From the NCBI GenBank assembly GCA_045540355.1, contig JAZQHB010000071.1, forward strand, positions 1 through 64,000: 64,000 nt of DNA, in the 5' to 3' direction. Under the pieces are notes generated by a model, which was not told where the DNA came from, did not search any database, and was given only the letters and a program-made list of their open reading frames with translations. This document shows positions 33,524 to 42,076 of the stretch, in pieces. The position numbers and the translations under genes were made by a program. Within the stretch, counting starts at the first letter, position 1. Each line of letters begins with the position of its first letter. Source of the DNA: RGIG2945 sp045540355 (GTDB lineage Bacteria; Bacillota; Clostridia; Oscillospirales; Acutalibacteraceae).

Positions 33524-33553
33524 ATTATACTACTTAAACGCAGAAAAAGACAA
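33524..33553 (-). promoter_or_regulatory. Promoter of cysK
   Basis: Minus strand: TTGTCT (33553-33548), 18-nt spacer, TATAAT (33529-33524), about 26 nt before the ATG. Confidence 0.65.
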
Positions 33554-33563
33554 CCTTTTTCTA

Positions 33564-33592
33564 TTGACTTCAAAAAATTACTATGTTATACT
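33564..33592 (+). promoter_or_regulatory. Promoter of the GH29 gene
   Basis: TTGACT (33564-33569), 17-nt spacer, TATACT (33587-33592). The start site would fall about 12 nt before the ATG, so the leader is very short but includes GAGGTG. Confidence 0.7.
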
Positions 33593-33610
33593 TCGCATGA
33601 GGTGATAAAA

Positions 33611-34861
33611 ATGTCAACAAATTTTAAACCCACAAAACAGCAACTTGAATTTCTCGATTGGGAGTTCGGAACTTTCTTCCACTTCGGCATCCGTACTTTC
33701 AACGAATGGCATAGAGACTGGGATATGAAAGTAATGGAACCTTCTTCTTTCAATCCCACAGAGCTTGATTGCGAGCAATGGATCAGAACAGTCAAAAATG
33801 CAGGCGTAAAATACGCCGTTATGACAACAAAGCATCACGACGGTTTTGCACTCTGGCCGAGTAAATTTACGGAATACTCCGTCAAAAATTCTCCGTGGAA
33901 AGACGGTAAGGGTGACGTAGTTAAAGAATACACGGACGCTTGCCGTAAATACGGAATCAAAGTCGGACTTTACTATTCCTGTGCACAGTTCGACACTACT
34001 GACATGGGCTTTTCATACAACGATTTTGTAATCGGTCAGCTTACAGAGCTACTCACAAACTACGGTGAAATTGATTATATGTGGTTTGACAGCTGCGGTG
34101 CAGAAAATTTTGATTTTGATTTAGAACGCATAACTAAAACAGTCACCGAACTTGCCCCCGATATGCTTGTTTTCGGTGCTCTCGGTAAAACTACTGTCCG
34201 TTGGTCATTTAATGAGTGGTGTCTTGTAAATCTTCCCAACTCAAACAACACAGAAAACGGCTTTATGCCTTGCGAGGCTGACGGCTGCATGACAAGATAT
34301 AAGAGAGAAAATTTCTGGTTCTATAACGAAACTCACAACAACTGCCGCAGAACAATTGATGAGCTTATGGGAATGTATTATTACACAGTCGGCAGAGGTT
34401 CAAACTTCCTTTTGAATATCGCACCCGACCGCAGAGGTCTTATTGAGGACGAGGACATCAGACTCCTCAACGCATTACATAACGAAATTACACGCCGCAT
34501 GCACGCTTGTGCACTTATATCGGAAACTTATGATTACGAAAAAGACGGTGCTAAATACTTTGAAACAACATTTGAAAAACAGACACTTGTTGACCACCTT
34601 GTAATCGAAGAAGATATTACAGAAGGCAATAAAATCCGCAAATTCTCCATTCTTATGAGTACTGCTCCCAAATCAAAAGATCACATATATCTCACATCCG
34701 GTTATACTATCGGTCATAAATGTATATGTACTTTCCCGCCTGTGCGTGCTATGTCGTTTGTTGTACGTCTTGACGATGCAGACGACGACGCAGTTATCAC
34801 AAAGATGACTCCTCTGTATGTAGGCACACCCAATCTCAGCACAGAAAATGTAGTCGGTTAA
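33611..34861 (+). CDS. GH29 alpha-L-fucosidase family enzyme, cytoplasmic
   Basis: 417 aa. GH29 features: WEFGTFFHFGIRTFNEW, the active-site HH in MTTKHHDGFALWPSK, the nucleophile Asp in YMWFDSCG, and NFLLNIAPDRRGLI near the end of the barrel. The length covers the TIM barrel and a short beta domain only. No signal peptide, so imported fucosylated oligosaccharides are the likely substrate; GH29 members also act on other linkages. The frame runs open far upstream into cysK, but GAGGTG and MSTNFKPTKQ fix the start at 33611. Monocistronic. Confidence 0.9.
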   Translation: MSTNFKPTKQQLEFLDWEFGTFFHFGIRTFNEWHRDWDMKVMEPSSFNPTELDCEQWIRTVKNAGVKYAVMTTKHHDGFALWPSKFTEYSVKNSPWKDGKGDVVKEYTDACRKYGIKVGLYYSCAQFDTTDMGFSYNDFVIGQLTELLTNYGEIDYMWFDSCGAENFDFDLERITKTVTELAPDMLVFGALGKTTVRWSFNEWCLVNLPNSNNTENGFMPCEADGCMTRYKRENFWFYNETHNNCRRTIDELMGMYYYTVGRGSNFLLNIAPDRRGLIEDEDIRLLNALHNEITRRMHACALISETYDYEKDGAKYFETTFEKQTLVDHLVIEEDITEGNKIRKFSILMSTAPKSKDHIYLTSGYTIGHKCICTFPPVRAMSFVVRLDDADDDAVITKMTPLYVGTPNLSTENVVG

Positions 34862-34878
34862 AACATTACCAAATAACG

Positions 34879-34918
34879 AACCCACCTGAAAAAATTCAGG
34901 TGGGTTGATCTTTTTTTT
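34879..34918 (+). terminator. Terminator after the GH29 gene
   Basis: A 12-bp perfect stem (34879-34890 with 34895-34906), GATC, then TTTTTTTT. Confidence 0.9.
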
Positions 34919-34927
34919 AGTGTCATT

Positions 34928-35035
34928 AATAATTGTTCAGAAAGGTTGCAGAATGGCATTTTCTTCGACCGATGGCGTACATTTGGTATGTCGAGGGAGA
35001 AAAAATGACATTATGCGCCCTTATCGGCAATTATT
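34928..35035. repeat. Long imperfect hairpin (MITE- or REP-like)
   Basis: The left arm 34928-34969 and right arm 34991-35035 are imperfect inverse copies: AATAATTG with CAATTATT at the outer ends, GAATGGCATTTTCTTCGAC with GTCGAGGGAGAAAAAATGAC at the inner ends. The arms cover about 40 nt with several mismatches. It lies between a strong terminator and the DUF1015 stop codon, and holds no plausible gene. Confidence 0.6.
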
Positions 35036-36279
35036 CAGATTCTGTGGATGAATAAACCGCTCAAAAGTTTCGGTTCAAACCATGTTGACTTGGGCGGCAT
35101 AATCTCTCCTGCGTCAGCGATGTCCATAAGCTCCTTGATTGATGTGGGATACATTGCAAATGCAAGCTTCATATCGGAATTTGCTCGTTTTTCAAGCTCT
35201 TTAAGACCTCTGATACCGCCGACAAAGTCGATTCTGTTATCAACTCTGGGGTCCTCAATTCCGAGAATAGGAGCAATAAGATTATTCTGAAGAATAGAAA
35301 CATCAAGGCTTTCGATTGCATTGTTTTCGTCAAATGTTCCGTCTTTTGCTGTAAGCTTATACCACTTATTTTCGATATACATTCCGAAATCGTGACGATT
35401 TTCAGGGTGATACTGTCCCTCGCCCTTGTATTCTTCAACTGTGAAATCCTTGCTGATTTTTTCAATAAGCTCTTCAACTGTGTTTCCGTTTGTATCAGCG
35501 ATTACTCTGTTGTAATCCATAATTGCAAGCTCGTCATCGGGGAACAAAACTGCAAGGAAGAAATTGAACTCTTCTTCGCCTGTGTAATCGGGATTTTCTT
35601 CGCGTCTTGCAAAACCGACCTTTACAGCTGATGCACAACGGTGATGTCCGTCTGCGATATAGAAGCTGTCTACCGATGCAAAATATTCGCAAAGTTCTTC
35701 GTTGACTTCCTCATCATCAACAACCCATACTGTGTGGTCAACTCCGTCACCCTGATTAAAGGAATAAACGGGTTCGTTTTCAGACTGCCATTGAGCGATG
35801 ATTTCGTTAATCTTATTCTGATTTTTATATGTCAGGAAAATCGGACCTGTGTGAGCGTTACAGATGTTAACATGATTACATCTGTCAACTTCTTTTTCAG
35901 CTCTTGTTTTTTCGTGCTTTTTAATGATGTTGTTTTTATAATCATCAATAGATGCACAACCGACGATACCGTTCTGTGTTCTGCCGTTCATTGTCTGTCT
36001 GTAAATATAGTAGCAAGCATCTGCATCTTCTTCGCAGAGATGATTTGTTATAAGACCCTCAAGGTTTGATTTTGCCTTCTGATAAACCTCAGGTGAATAC
36101 GGGTCAACAGAAACATCGAGGTCGATTTCTGCTCTGTCGATATGCAGAAATGAATAAGGGTTATCCTTTACCATTTCTCTTGCTTCGCTGCTGCTCATTA
36201 CATCATAGGGTAATGCTGCGATTTTGTCTGCATATTCAGGTAAGGGTCTGATTGCTTTAAAAGGCTTGAAAACTGCCAT
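35035..36279 (-). CDS. DUF1015 family protein
   Basis: 414 aa. It starts with the family signature VFKPFKAIRPLPEYADKIAALPYDVMSS (read as MAVFKPF...) and carries DGHHRCASAVKVG and FPDDELAIMDYNRV. DUF1015 proteins are widespread in anaerobes and look like cytoplasmic enzymes; some databases link them to serine kinase-type functions, which I cannot confirm. The ATG at 36279 follows GGAGTG; the upstream GTG is part of that site. The stop lies at the edge of the hairpin repeat at 34928-35035. Confidence 0.88.
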   Translation of the reverse strand: MAVFKPFKAIRPLPEYADKIAALPYDVMSSSEAREMVKDNPYSFLHIDRAEIDLDVSVDPYSPEVYQKAKSNLEGLITNHLCEEDADACYYIYRQTMNGRTQNGIVGCASIDDYKNNIIKKHEKTRAEKEVDRCNHVNICNAHTGPIFLTYKNQNKINEIIAQWQSENEPVYSFNQGDGVDHTVWVVDDEEVNEELCEYFASVDSFYIADGHHRCASAVKVGFARREENPDYTGEEEFNFFLAVLFPDDELAIMDYNRVIADTNGNTVEELIEKISKDFTVEEYKGEGQYHPENRHDFGMYIENKWYKLTAKDGTFDENNAIESLDVSILQNNLIAPILGIEDPRVDNRIDFVGGIRGLKELEKRANSDMKLAFAMYPTSIKELMDIADAGEIMPPKSTWFEPKLLSGLFIHRI

Positions 36280-36297
36280 TTTTATCACTCCATTATT

Positions 36298-36516
36298 TTA
36301 AAGTTGAAAGTCAGAGGCATCGAATTGCGGAAAACCTGCAAATCTTTTCGGTATACGCTTTAAGGGGTCATAGCTGTATTTTTTGCAAGAAGAATACGGC
36401 AACATTATACCTCTTTTGACACAGAGGATATTTTCGCCGTCGGGTGATAATCTGCCGTGAAGACAGTATTCACAAGCCGGGACAATGTCTCGCGTATTCA
36501 CTAACCGCTTTTTCAT
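36298..36516 (-). CDS. Small four-cysteine protein
   Basis: 72 aa. Cys15-x-x-Cys18, Cys32 and Cys44 (CEYCLHGR, ILCVKRG, SSCKKYSYDP) could form a zinc or iron-sulfur site. Basic overall, no membrane segment. The ATG at 36516 has GGAGG upstream; the frame is open earlier but overlaps the ylbJ end. It lies 31 nt after the ylbJ-like gene and 18 nt before DUF1015, so all three may share a transcript. Homologues are common beside ylbJ in Clostridia, as far as I recall, but function is unknown. Confidence 0.75.
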   Translation of the reverse strand: MKKRLVNTRDIVPACEYCLHGRLSPDGENILCVKRGIMLPYSSCKKYSYDPLKRIPKRFAGFPQFDASDFQL

Positions 36517-36547
36517 GGCAACCTCCGAATTTTTATTCCTCGACATT

Positions 36548-37603
36548 TTAACATATTTTTTTACTTCTATCAAGTGATAAATCCAAAATCAGCAATCCGC
36601 ACATAAAAAACAGCGATGCAACCGCAGGAATTGACACACTTAAACCACCTGACGGTACTTCCGTCAAGGTTGAAAAAGTCTGCACCTCACAAGGGAATAG
36701 TGTAAAAAGAATCTTAGATATAAACATACTCAGAATTGCGGATAAAATTCGGCCGAGGAAAAATACCGGCAATCTTATTTTCATTTTATTCAGATTCGGC
36801 AACAACTGACAATGCACACACAATCCTCCGAAAGCAATTATTCCCGACAGAAAATATGCAGGATATTTCTCCGCAAAAATCATTGCACCCGTTGTAACCT
36901 CTGAAATTGCTTTCAAAAAAACACTTGCAACATCATAATTCATTTTATCAATCAAAGGCAAAAACGACGACACAATTATTATCCATGAACAAATTGAAAT
37001 CAAAGCATTAGTTGAATCCGAAACGCTTTTTACGAGTGCTTCGGAAAAACTTTTTTCCGCACAAATTTTTTCCGATTTTTCGACTTCATTTTTATAAAAA
37101 AATCTTGAAGCAAAGGCAATGAACAAAGAAGCAAGCGTTATTGAAATAAAAATTATTACGCCCGCTTTTTTATTTTTTATCATCATGACACCTACCGCAT
37201 TTATCACAAAAGCGGGACCTGCATTCACACAAAAAAGCGACAACCTTTCCGCTGTATTCCGAGTAACTTTTCCGCTATCATAAAGCTCATTTATCATTCT
37301 TATCCCGACAGGAAAACCACCGATTAAGCTCATAAAAATTACTGATAAGGTGCACGGCGGCAAACAGAAAACTTTTTCTGAAATAAAGGCAGTAATTTTA
37401 TTTTCAAAAAAAGCAAAATTTGACTTCGACACAAAGGAAGATATAATCAGAAACGGAAACAGCGAGGGAATAATAACATTACCGCAGATATCAAGTCCTC
37501 TCTTTGCACCTGTTAAGAATTCATTCGAAAAAACAAAAAAACTTACAACAAAAATTATCACAAAAAACGCAGAAAAAATTTCTGTAAAATTTATTTTTTT
37601 CAT
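36548..37603 (-). CDS. ylbJ: Sporulation integral membrane protein YlbJ-like
   Basis: 351 aa with about eight membrane helices and the nucleoside-recognition-type (GATE) repeats: SLFPFLIISSFV, FMSLIGGFPVGIRMI, LSLFCVNAGPAFVI in the first half and a related set later (GLCVHCQLLP). In B. subtilis YlbJ is under sigma-E control and needed for heat-resistant spores. The start at 37603 is ATG (MKKINFTEI) after GGTGATG; the ATG at 37618 has no site. It diverges from yqfC, another sporulation gene. Confidence 0.85.
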   Translation of the reverse strand: MKKINFTEIFSAFFVIIFVVSFFVFSNEFLTGAKRGLDICGNVIIPSLFPFLIISSFVSKSNFAFFENKITAFISEKVFCLPPCTLSVIFMSLIGGFPVGIRMINELYDSGKVTRNTAERLSLFCVNAGPAFVINAVGVMMIKNKKAGVIIFISITLASLFIAFASRFFYKNEVEKSEKICAEKSFSEALVKSVSDSTNALISICSWIIIVSSFLPLIDKMNYDVASVFLKAISEVTTGAMIFAEKYPAYFLSGIIAFGGLCVHCQLLPNLNKMKIRLPVFFLGRILSAILSMFISKILFTLFPCEVQTFSTLTEVPSGGLSVSIPAVASLFFMCGLLILDLSLDRSKKIC

Positions 37604-37618
37604 AACATCACCAATCAA

Positions 37619-37648
37619 GTATATTCACAAAATCAATAACATATTTAT
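37619..37648 (+). promoter_or_regulatory. Candidate sigma-E promoter of yqfC-yqfD
   Basis: GTATATT (37619-37625), 14-nt spacer, CATATTTAT (37640-37648). This is close to the mother-cell sigma-E pattern (xxATATT, 14-15 nt, CATACAxT), which controls yqfC and yqfD in B. subtilis. Confidence 0.55.
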
Positions 37649-37673
37649 TTAAAAAAACATTGCGAGGAAAAAT

Positions 37674-37937
37674 ATGAAAAAACAAAAAATAGCGATTAAA
37701 GACAAAATCACAGATGAGTTGGAAATAAGTCCGTCACTGCCTCACATTGAAATCTTTGCAAACAAAGAAGCTGTTGTTTCCGGTTGCAAGGGTGTTGTTC
37801 AATACGATGACGGAATAATTCGCCTCAATGCAGGCAAATATACCATTCGTTTTACGGGAGAAGATTTATCAATGACATCGCTCGGACTGGAACAAGCTGT
37901 TATAAAAGGACGGATTATGGAGGTAGAATTTATCTGA
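37674..37937 (+). CDS. yqfC: Sporulation protein YqfC
   Basis: 87 aa YabP/YqfC-family beta protein: LPHIEIFANKEAVVSGCKGV, GIIRLNAGKYTIRFTGEDL and AVIKGRIMEVEF. It is made in the mother cell and supports spore formation with YqfD. It is the AT-rich half's relative of yabP at 11825-12094, but a different member of the family. GCGAGG precedes the ATG; yqfD follows after 11 nt. Confidence 0.92.
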   Translation: MKKQKIAIKDKITDELEISPSLPHIEIFANKEAVVSGCKGVVQYDDGIIRLNAGKYTIRFTGEDLSMTSLGLEQAVIKGRIMEVEFI

Positions 37938-37948
37938 GGTGAGGGTGT

Positions 37949-39118
37949 ATGATATTTGTAAAAATCTTCAGATTTTTGTGTGGCTATATAATATTCTGCG
38001 GTGACGGCGGTTTTCCCGAAAGATTTATAAACCTCTGTGCCGCATCGGGAATTTCACTTTGGGATGTCGAAAGTCGCGACGGAAAATTTTTCGGAAAAAC
38101 CAACATAAAAGGCTACAAAAAAATCAGAAGACCTGCGAAAAAATCTTCAACAAAAATCAGAATTAAATCTAAGGTCGGTCTGCCGTTTTTTATTCATAAA
38201 AATAAAAACAGGAAATTTCTTTTATTCGGTGCAGTTGTTTTTGTCCTTGGAATTGCACTTTTATCAAACACCGTATGGACAATAAAAGTTGTCGGTAACC
38301 AAAAAGTTCCCGAGGAAAAAATTATTTCCGTTTTGTCTGATTTGGGACTTAATATCGGCGTTAAAGCTTCAAAGCTCGACCGCAAAGATATTTCAAAAAA
38401 AGCGAGGGACAGAATTGATTCTCTTTCGTGGGTTTCCGTTAATGTTGAGGGTTGCACCGCAACTGTTGAAGTCAAGGAAAAATTTGAAGTTGAGGAAGAC
38501 GAAGATATCTCAACCACTCCGTCAAATGTCATCGCCCGATGTAACGGTGAGCTGCTTTACATAGAAACATACCAAGGCACTCGTGTCCAAGAAATAGGCT
38601 CGGGTGTTATAAAGGGTGACACTATAATCAGCGGTGTGGTTGACTACAAAAATACTGTCACAAACTTCTATCATGCCGAGGGTTATGTTGAAGCAAAAAC
38701 CAATCATACAATATCGGTAAAGACAGAAAGCATTTCAGGCTTCAGATACAATAAAATAAGAAGCGGCTATAAGCTTTTATTTTTAAATCTTAAAATTCCC
38801 CTTGCACCCTGTCCGAAAAAGAGCAAAAATTCACATTCATTTACTTCTCAGTCTTTTTTAAAAATCGGCGATACAACACTGCCTTTCGGGATTGAAACAA
38901 CCACCGTCAGCTACTTTGAAAAAGTTAAAATTTCAGAGCCTCTTTACCCTGTCACGGAGCTTATATGCAATCAGACAAACGACCTTTCTCACCTTAAAAT
39001 TCTTTCAAGGGATATCAGCATCTCCGACAACAAAATCAAAGCAGATTACACCTGTCTTGAAAATATAGCCGAACAAGGTGAATTAAAGGTAGAAATCAGC
39101 GAGGAAATTGAAAACTAA
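37949..39118 (+). CDS. yqfD: Sporulation protein YqfD
   Basis: 389 aa. The N-terminal 45 residues are the family's hydrophobic, Cys-containing start (FRFLCGYIIFCGDGGFPERF). One membrane helix lies near 90-108 (FLLFGAVVFVLGIALLSNTV). The extracytoplasmic part starts like a POTRA domain (TIKVVGNQKVPEEKIISVL) and ends with the YqfD beta domain. Stage IV sporulation, mother-cell membrane. It follows yqfC with its own GGTGAGG site. lepA lies 50 nt downstream with a separate promoter. Confidence 0.92.
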   Translation: MIFVKIFRFLCGYIIFCGDGGFPERFINLCAASGISLWDVESRDGKFFGKTNIKGYKKIRRPAKKSSTKIRIKSKVGLPFFIHKNKNRKFLLFGAVVFVLGIALLSNTVWTIKVVGNQKVPEEKIISVLSDLGLNIGVKASKLDRKDISKKARDRIDSLSWVSVNVEGCTATVEVKEKFEVEEDEDISTTPSNVIARCNGELLYIETYQGTRVQEIGSGVIKGDTIISGVVDYKNTVTNFYHAEGYVEAKTNHTISVKTESISGFRYNKIRSGYKLLFLNLKIPLAPCPKKSKNSHSFTSQSFLKIGDTTLPFGIETTTVSYFEKVKISEPLYPVTELICNQTNDLSHLKILSRDISISDNKIKADYTCLENIAEQGELKVEISEEIEN

Positions 39119-39121
39119 ATG

Positions 39122-39150
39122 TTGATATCCTCACCGTATTATGTTAAAAT
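39122..39150 (+). promoter_or_regulatory. Sigma-A promoter of lepA-hemW
   Basis: TTGATA (39122-39127), 17-nt spacer, TAAAAT (39145-39150), directly after the yqfD stop. It gives lepA vegetative expression separate from the sporulation pair. Confidence 0.65.
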
Positions 39151-39168
39151 ATATAATGAGGTGATATG

Positions 39169-40977
39169 ATGTCAGTACCGAAAGAGTTAATCAGAAACTT
39201 CTCAATAATCGCTCATATTGACCACGGTAAATCAACAATTGCCGACCGTCTTTTAGAGCTTACAAAATCCGTTGCTCACAGAGATATGACAGCCCAGTTG
39301 CTTGACAACATGGACTTGGAAAGAGAACGCGGAATCACTATAAAATCTCACGCCGTAAAGCTCAACTACAAAGCTAATGACGGCAAAGAATATGTACTTA
39401 ATTTAATAGACACCCCCGGTCATGTTGACTTCAATTACGAGGTTTCCCGTTCATTGGTTGCGTGCGAGGGTGCACTTCTGATTGTCGATGCATCGCAGGG
39501 TGTTGAAGCTCAGACACTTGCAAATACTTATCTTGCTATTGATAACGACCTTGAGGTTGTTCCCGTTATCAACAAAATTGACCTCCCTGCAGCTGACCCC
39601 GAAAGAGTTGCAAATGAGGTTGAGGAAGTTATCGGTCTTGAATGTATGTCTGCTCCGAGAGTTTCCGCAAAAACAGGCGAAAATATGGAGGAAGTTTTAG
39701 AGCGAATCGTTACCGACATTCCCGCACCCGTTGCAGATGACACTCTGCCTTTGCGTGCTTTGATATTTGACTCTGTTTATGACAGTTACAAGGGCGTTAT
39801 AGTTTATGTAAGAGTTAAAGACGGCGTATTAAAAGCCGGCGACACAATGAAAATGATGGCAACAGGTGCAGAGTTCACCGTTGTCGAATTAGGTTATATG
39901 AGAGCCTCGGGTCCCGAGCCTGCGGACAAGCTTTGTGCGGGTGAGGTTGGTTACATCACGGGTTCAATCAAAACCGTCAGCGATGCACGAGTCGGTGATA
40001 CCGTTACAAATGCAGCACATCCTGCCGCAGAGCCTTTGCCCGGTTACAGAAAAGTTAATCCGATGGTTTTCTGCGGTGTTTATCCCGCCGACGGTGCGGA
40101 TTATGAAAATCTCCGCGATGCACTTGAAAGATTGCAGCTTAACGATGCCGCACTTTCTTATGAGCCTGAAACATCGGGTGCTTTAGGATTCGGCTTCCGT
40201 TGCGGTTTCCTCGGACTTTTACATCTTGAAATTATACAAGAACGCCTTGAGAGAGAATACGACCTTGATTTGGTTACAACTATCCCGAGCGTTGTTTACA
40301 GAATACATCTTTCTGACGGCAATGTTCTTGAAATTGATAATCCCACGCACTATCCCGACCCCGCAAACATTGATTACTGCGAAGAACCGATGACAAATTC
40401 ACATATTTATGCACCGTCACAGTATGTCGGCACGATTATGGAATTGTGTCAGGAAAGGCGCGGTGTTTTCAAGGATATGAAGTACATCACCGAGGAAAGA
40501 GTTGATATTCATTATGAGCTTCCCCTCAACGAAATTATCTACGATTTCTTTGATTCTCTCAAATCCCGTACAAAGGGTTATGCATCATTCGACTATGAAA
40601 TAACCGAATACAGACGCTCGAATCTTCAGAAGCTTGATGTTTTACTCAACGGTGATACGATTGATGCACTTTCATTCATCATTCACGCTGAAAAAGCTTA
40701 TGGCAGAGCAAGAAGAATTGCAGAAAGACTTAAGGAGCATATCCCGCGTCAGATGTTCGAAATTCCGATTCAGATTGCTATCGGCGGTAAGATTATTGCA
40801 AGAGAAACAATCAAGGCAATGCGTAAGGATGTTCTTGCAAAATGCTATGGCGGTGACATCACACGAAAGAAGAAGCTTCTTGAAAAACAGAAGGAAGGAA
40901 AGAAGAGAATGCGTCAGTTCGGTTCGGTAGAAGTTCCGCAGGAAGCATTCATGGCAGTATTGAAGCTCGATGAATAA
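39169..40977 (+). CDS. lepA: Elongation factor 4 (LepA)
   Basis: 602 aa. Translational GTPase: G1 AHIDHGKST, G2 around ERERGITIKSH, G3 DTPGHVDF, G4 NKID. C-terminal LepA-specific part: GYASFDYEITEYRRSNLQKL and GGDITRKKKLLEKQKEGKKR. It back-translocates stalled ribosomes or aids biogenesis. Two ATGs lie one codon apart; 39169 has better spacing from GAGGTG. The stop overlaps hemW by 9 nt, a common lepA-hemW pairing. Confidence 0.96.
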   Translation: MSVPKELIRNFSIIAHIDHGKSTIADRLLELTKSVAHRDMTAQLLDNMDLERERGITIKSHAVKLNYKANDGKEYVLNLIDTPGHVDFNYEVSRSLVACEGALLIVDASQGVEAQTLANTYLAIDNDLEVVPVINKIDLPAADPERVANEVEEVIGLECMSAPRVSAKTGENMEEVLERIVTDIPAPVADDTLPLRALIFDSVYDSYKGVIVYVRVKDGVLKAGDTMKMMATGAEFTVVELGYMRASGPEPADKLCAGEVGYITGSIKTVSDARVGDTVTNAAHPAAEPLPGYRKVNPMVFCGVYPADGADYENLRDALERLQLNDAALSYEPETSGALGFGFRCGFLGLLHLEIIQERLEREYDLDLVTTIPSVVYRIHLSDGNVLEIDNPTHYPDPANIDYCEEPMTNSHIYAPSQYVGTIMELCQERRGVFKDMKYITEERVDIHYELPLNEIIYDFFDSLKSRTKGYASFDYEITEYRRSNLQKLDVLLNGDTIDALSFIIHAEKAYGRARRIAERLKEHIPRQMFEIPIQIAIGGKIIARETIKAMRKDVLAKCYGGDITRKKKLLEKQKEGKKRMRQFGSVEVPQEAFMAVLKLDE

Positions 40978-42058
40978 TATCGGTATTTATGTTCATGTTC
41001 CGTTCTGTGAATCAAAGTGTCCGTACTGTGATTTTTATTCGGTGCGTTATGACAACTCGCAGATAAAAAACTATATATCCTCCGTTCTCCGAAGTATGGA
41101 AAAGTATCGCGGTTTAACTGCGGACACTCTTTATTTCGGAGGCGGTACTCCGTCTGTTTTAGGCGGTGATAATCTCTCTGAAATGATAAAAAAAATCGGA
41201 GAGATTTTTATTTTTAAAAATCCCGAAATAACAGTTGAGTGCAATCCGTCATCGTGTACCCCCGAGCTTTTTGAAAAACTTGCCGAAACAGGCGTCAACA
41301 GAATATCTTTGGGGCTTCAATCTGCAAATGATGATGAAAGAAGAAGATTAGGCAGACTTTCAGATAGTGAAAAGGTCCGTCAGGCAATCAAAGAAGCTAA
41401 GGCAAACGGTATCACAAATATATCGCTTGACCTTATGTTGGGAATCGAAAATCAGACCTTTGAATCTTTAAAAAAGTCCGTGGATTTTTGTCTTGAAAAC
41501 GAGGTTAAGCATATCAGTGCATACATATTAAAAATTGAGAACGGCACACATTTTTCAAAAATAAAAGATAAACTCAAGCTCCCTGACGAAGACGAAACCT
41601 GCGACCTTTATCTGCACGCCTGTGAGCTCATAGAGCAAGGCGGACTGAAGCAGTATGAAATATCAAACTTTGCTCAAAAAGGCTTTGAAAGCCGCCACAA
41701 CCTCAAATATTGGAATTGTGAGGAGTATTTAGGCTTCGGCCCTTCAGCACATTCATTCTATGACGGAAAACGCTTTTATTTTGAGAGAAAATTTGAAGAT
41801 AACCCCACACCGATTCCTGACGGAAACGGCGGCGATTCATCTGAATATTTTATGCTGAAATTAAGGCTGTCAGAAGGCGTGTCCGAAACAGAACTTATAA
41901 AAAAATATAACCGCAGCTTTTCAGATTCTTTCCTGAAAAAAGCAAAAGAATTTGAAAGCTACGGTCTGTTAAAAAACAATAACAAAACAATTAGCCTGAC
42001 AAGAGAAGGCTTCTTAATTTCCAACACAATAATATCAGAATTAGAAAACGAGATGTAA
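40970..42058 (+). CDS. hemW: Radical SAM heme chaperone HemW
   Basis: 362 aa. The radical SAM cluster motif is PFCESKCPYCDF (Cys13, Cys17, Cys20), followed by TLYFGGGTPSVL (SAM) and RISLGLQSANDDERR. It resembles coproporphyrinogen oxidase HemN but has the shorter HemW form; HemW inserts heme into respiratory enzymes. The C-terminal winged-helix-like part ends in TREGFLISNTIISEL. Translationally coupled to lepA. The stop codon lies inside the terminator stem. Confidence 0.93.
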   Translation: MNNIGIYVHVPFCESKCPYCDFYSVRYDNSQIKNYISSVLRSMEKYRGLTADTLYFGGGTPSVLGGDNLSEMIKKIGEIFIFKNPEITVECNPSSCTPELFEKLAETGVNRISLGLQSANDDERRRLGRLSDSEKVRQAIKEAKANGITNISLDLMLGIENQTFESLKKSVDFCLENEVKHISAYILKIENGTHFSKIKDKLKLPDEDETCDLYLHACELIEQGGLKQYEISNFAQKGFESRHNLKYWNCEEYLGFGPSAHSFYDGKRFYFERKFEDNPTPIPDGNGGDSSEYFMLKLRLSEGVSETELIKKYNRSFSDSFLKKAKEFESYGLLKNNNKTISLTREGFLISNTIISELENEM

Positions 42059-42076
42059 AAAATTACATCTCGTTTT
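42045..42076. terminator. Shared terminator overlapping both stop codons
   Basis: A 14-bp perfect stem AAAACGAGATGTAA (42045-42058) / TTACATCTCGTTTT (42063-42076), loop AAAA, T-run on both strands. The hemW stop TAA ends the left arm and the LRR gene stop begins the right arm. Confidence 0.9.

Noticed and set aside
34983..35048. Short reading frame starting near 35006 after GAGGGAG
   Set aside because: Only about 16 codons and located inside the right arm of the hairpin repeat.
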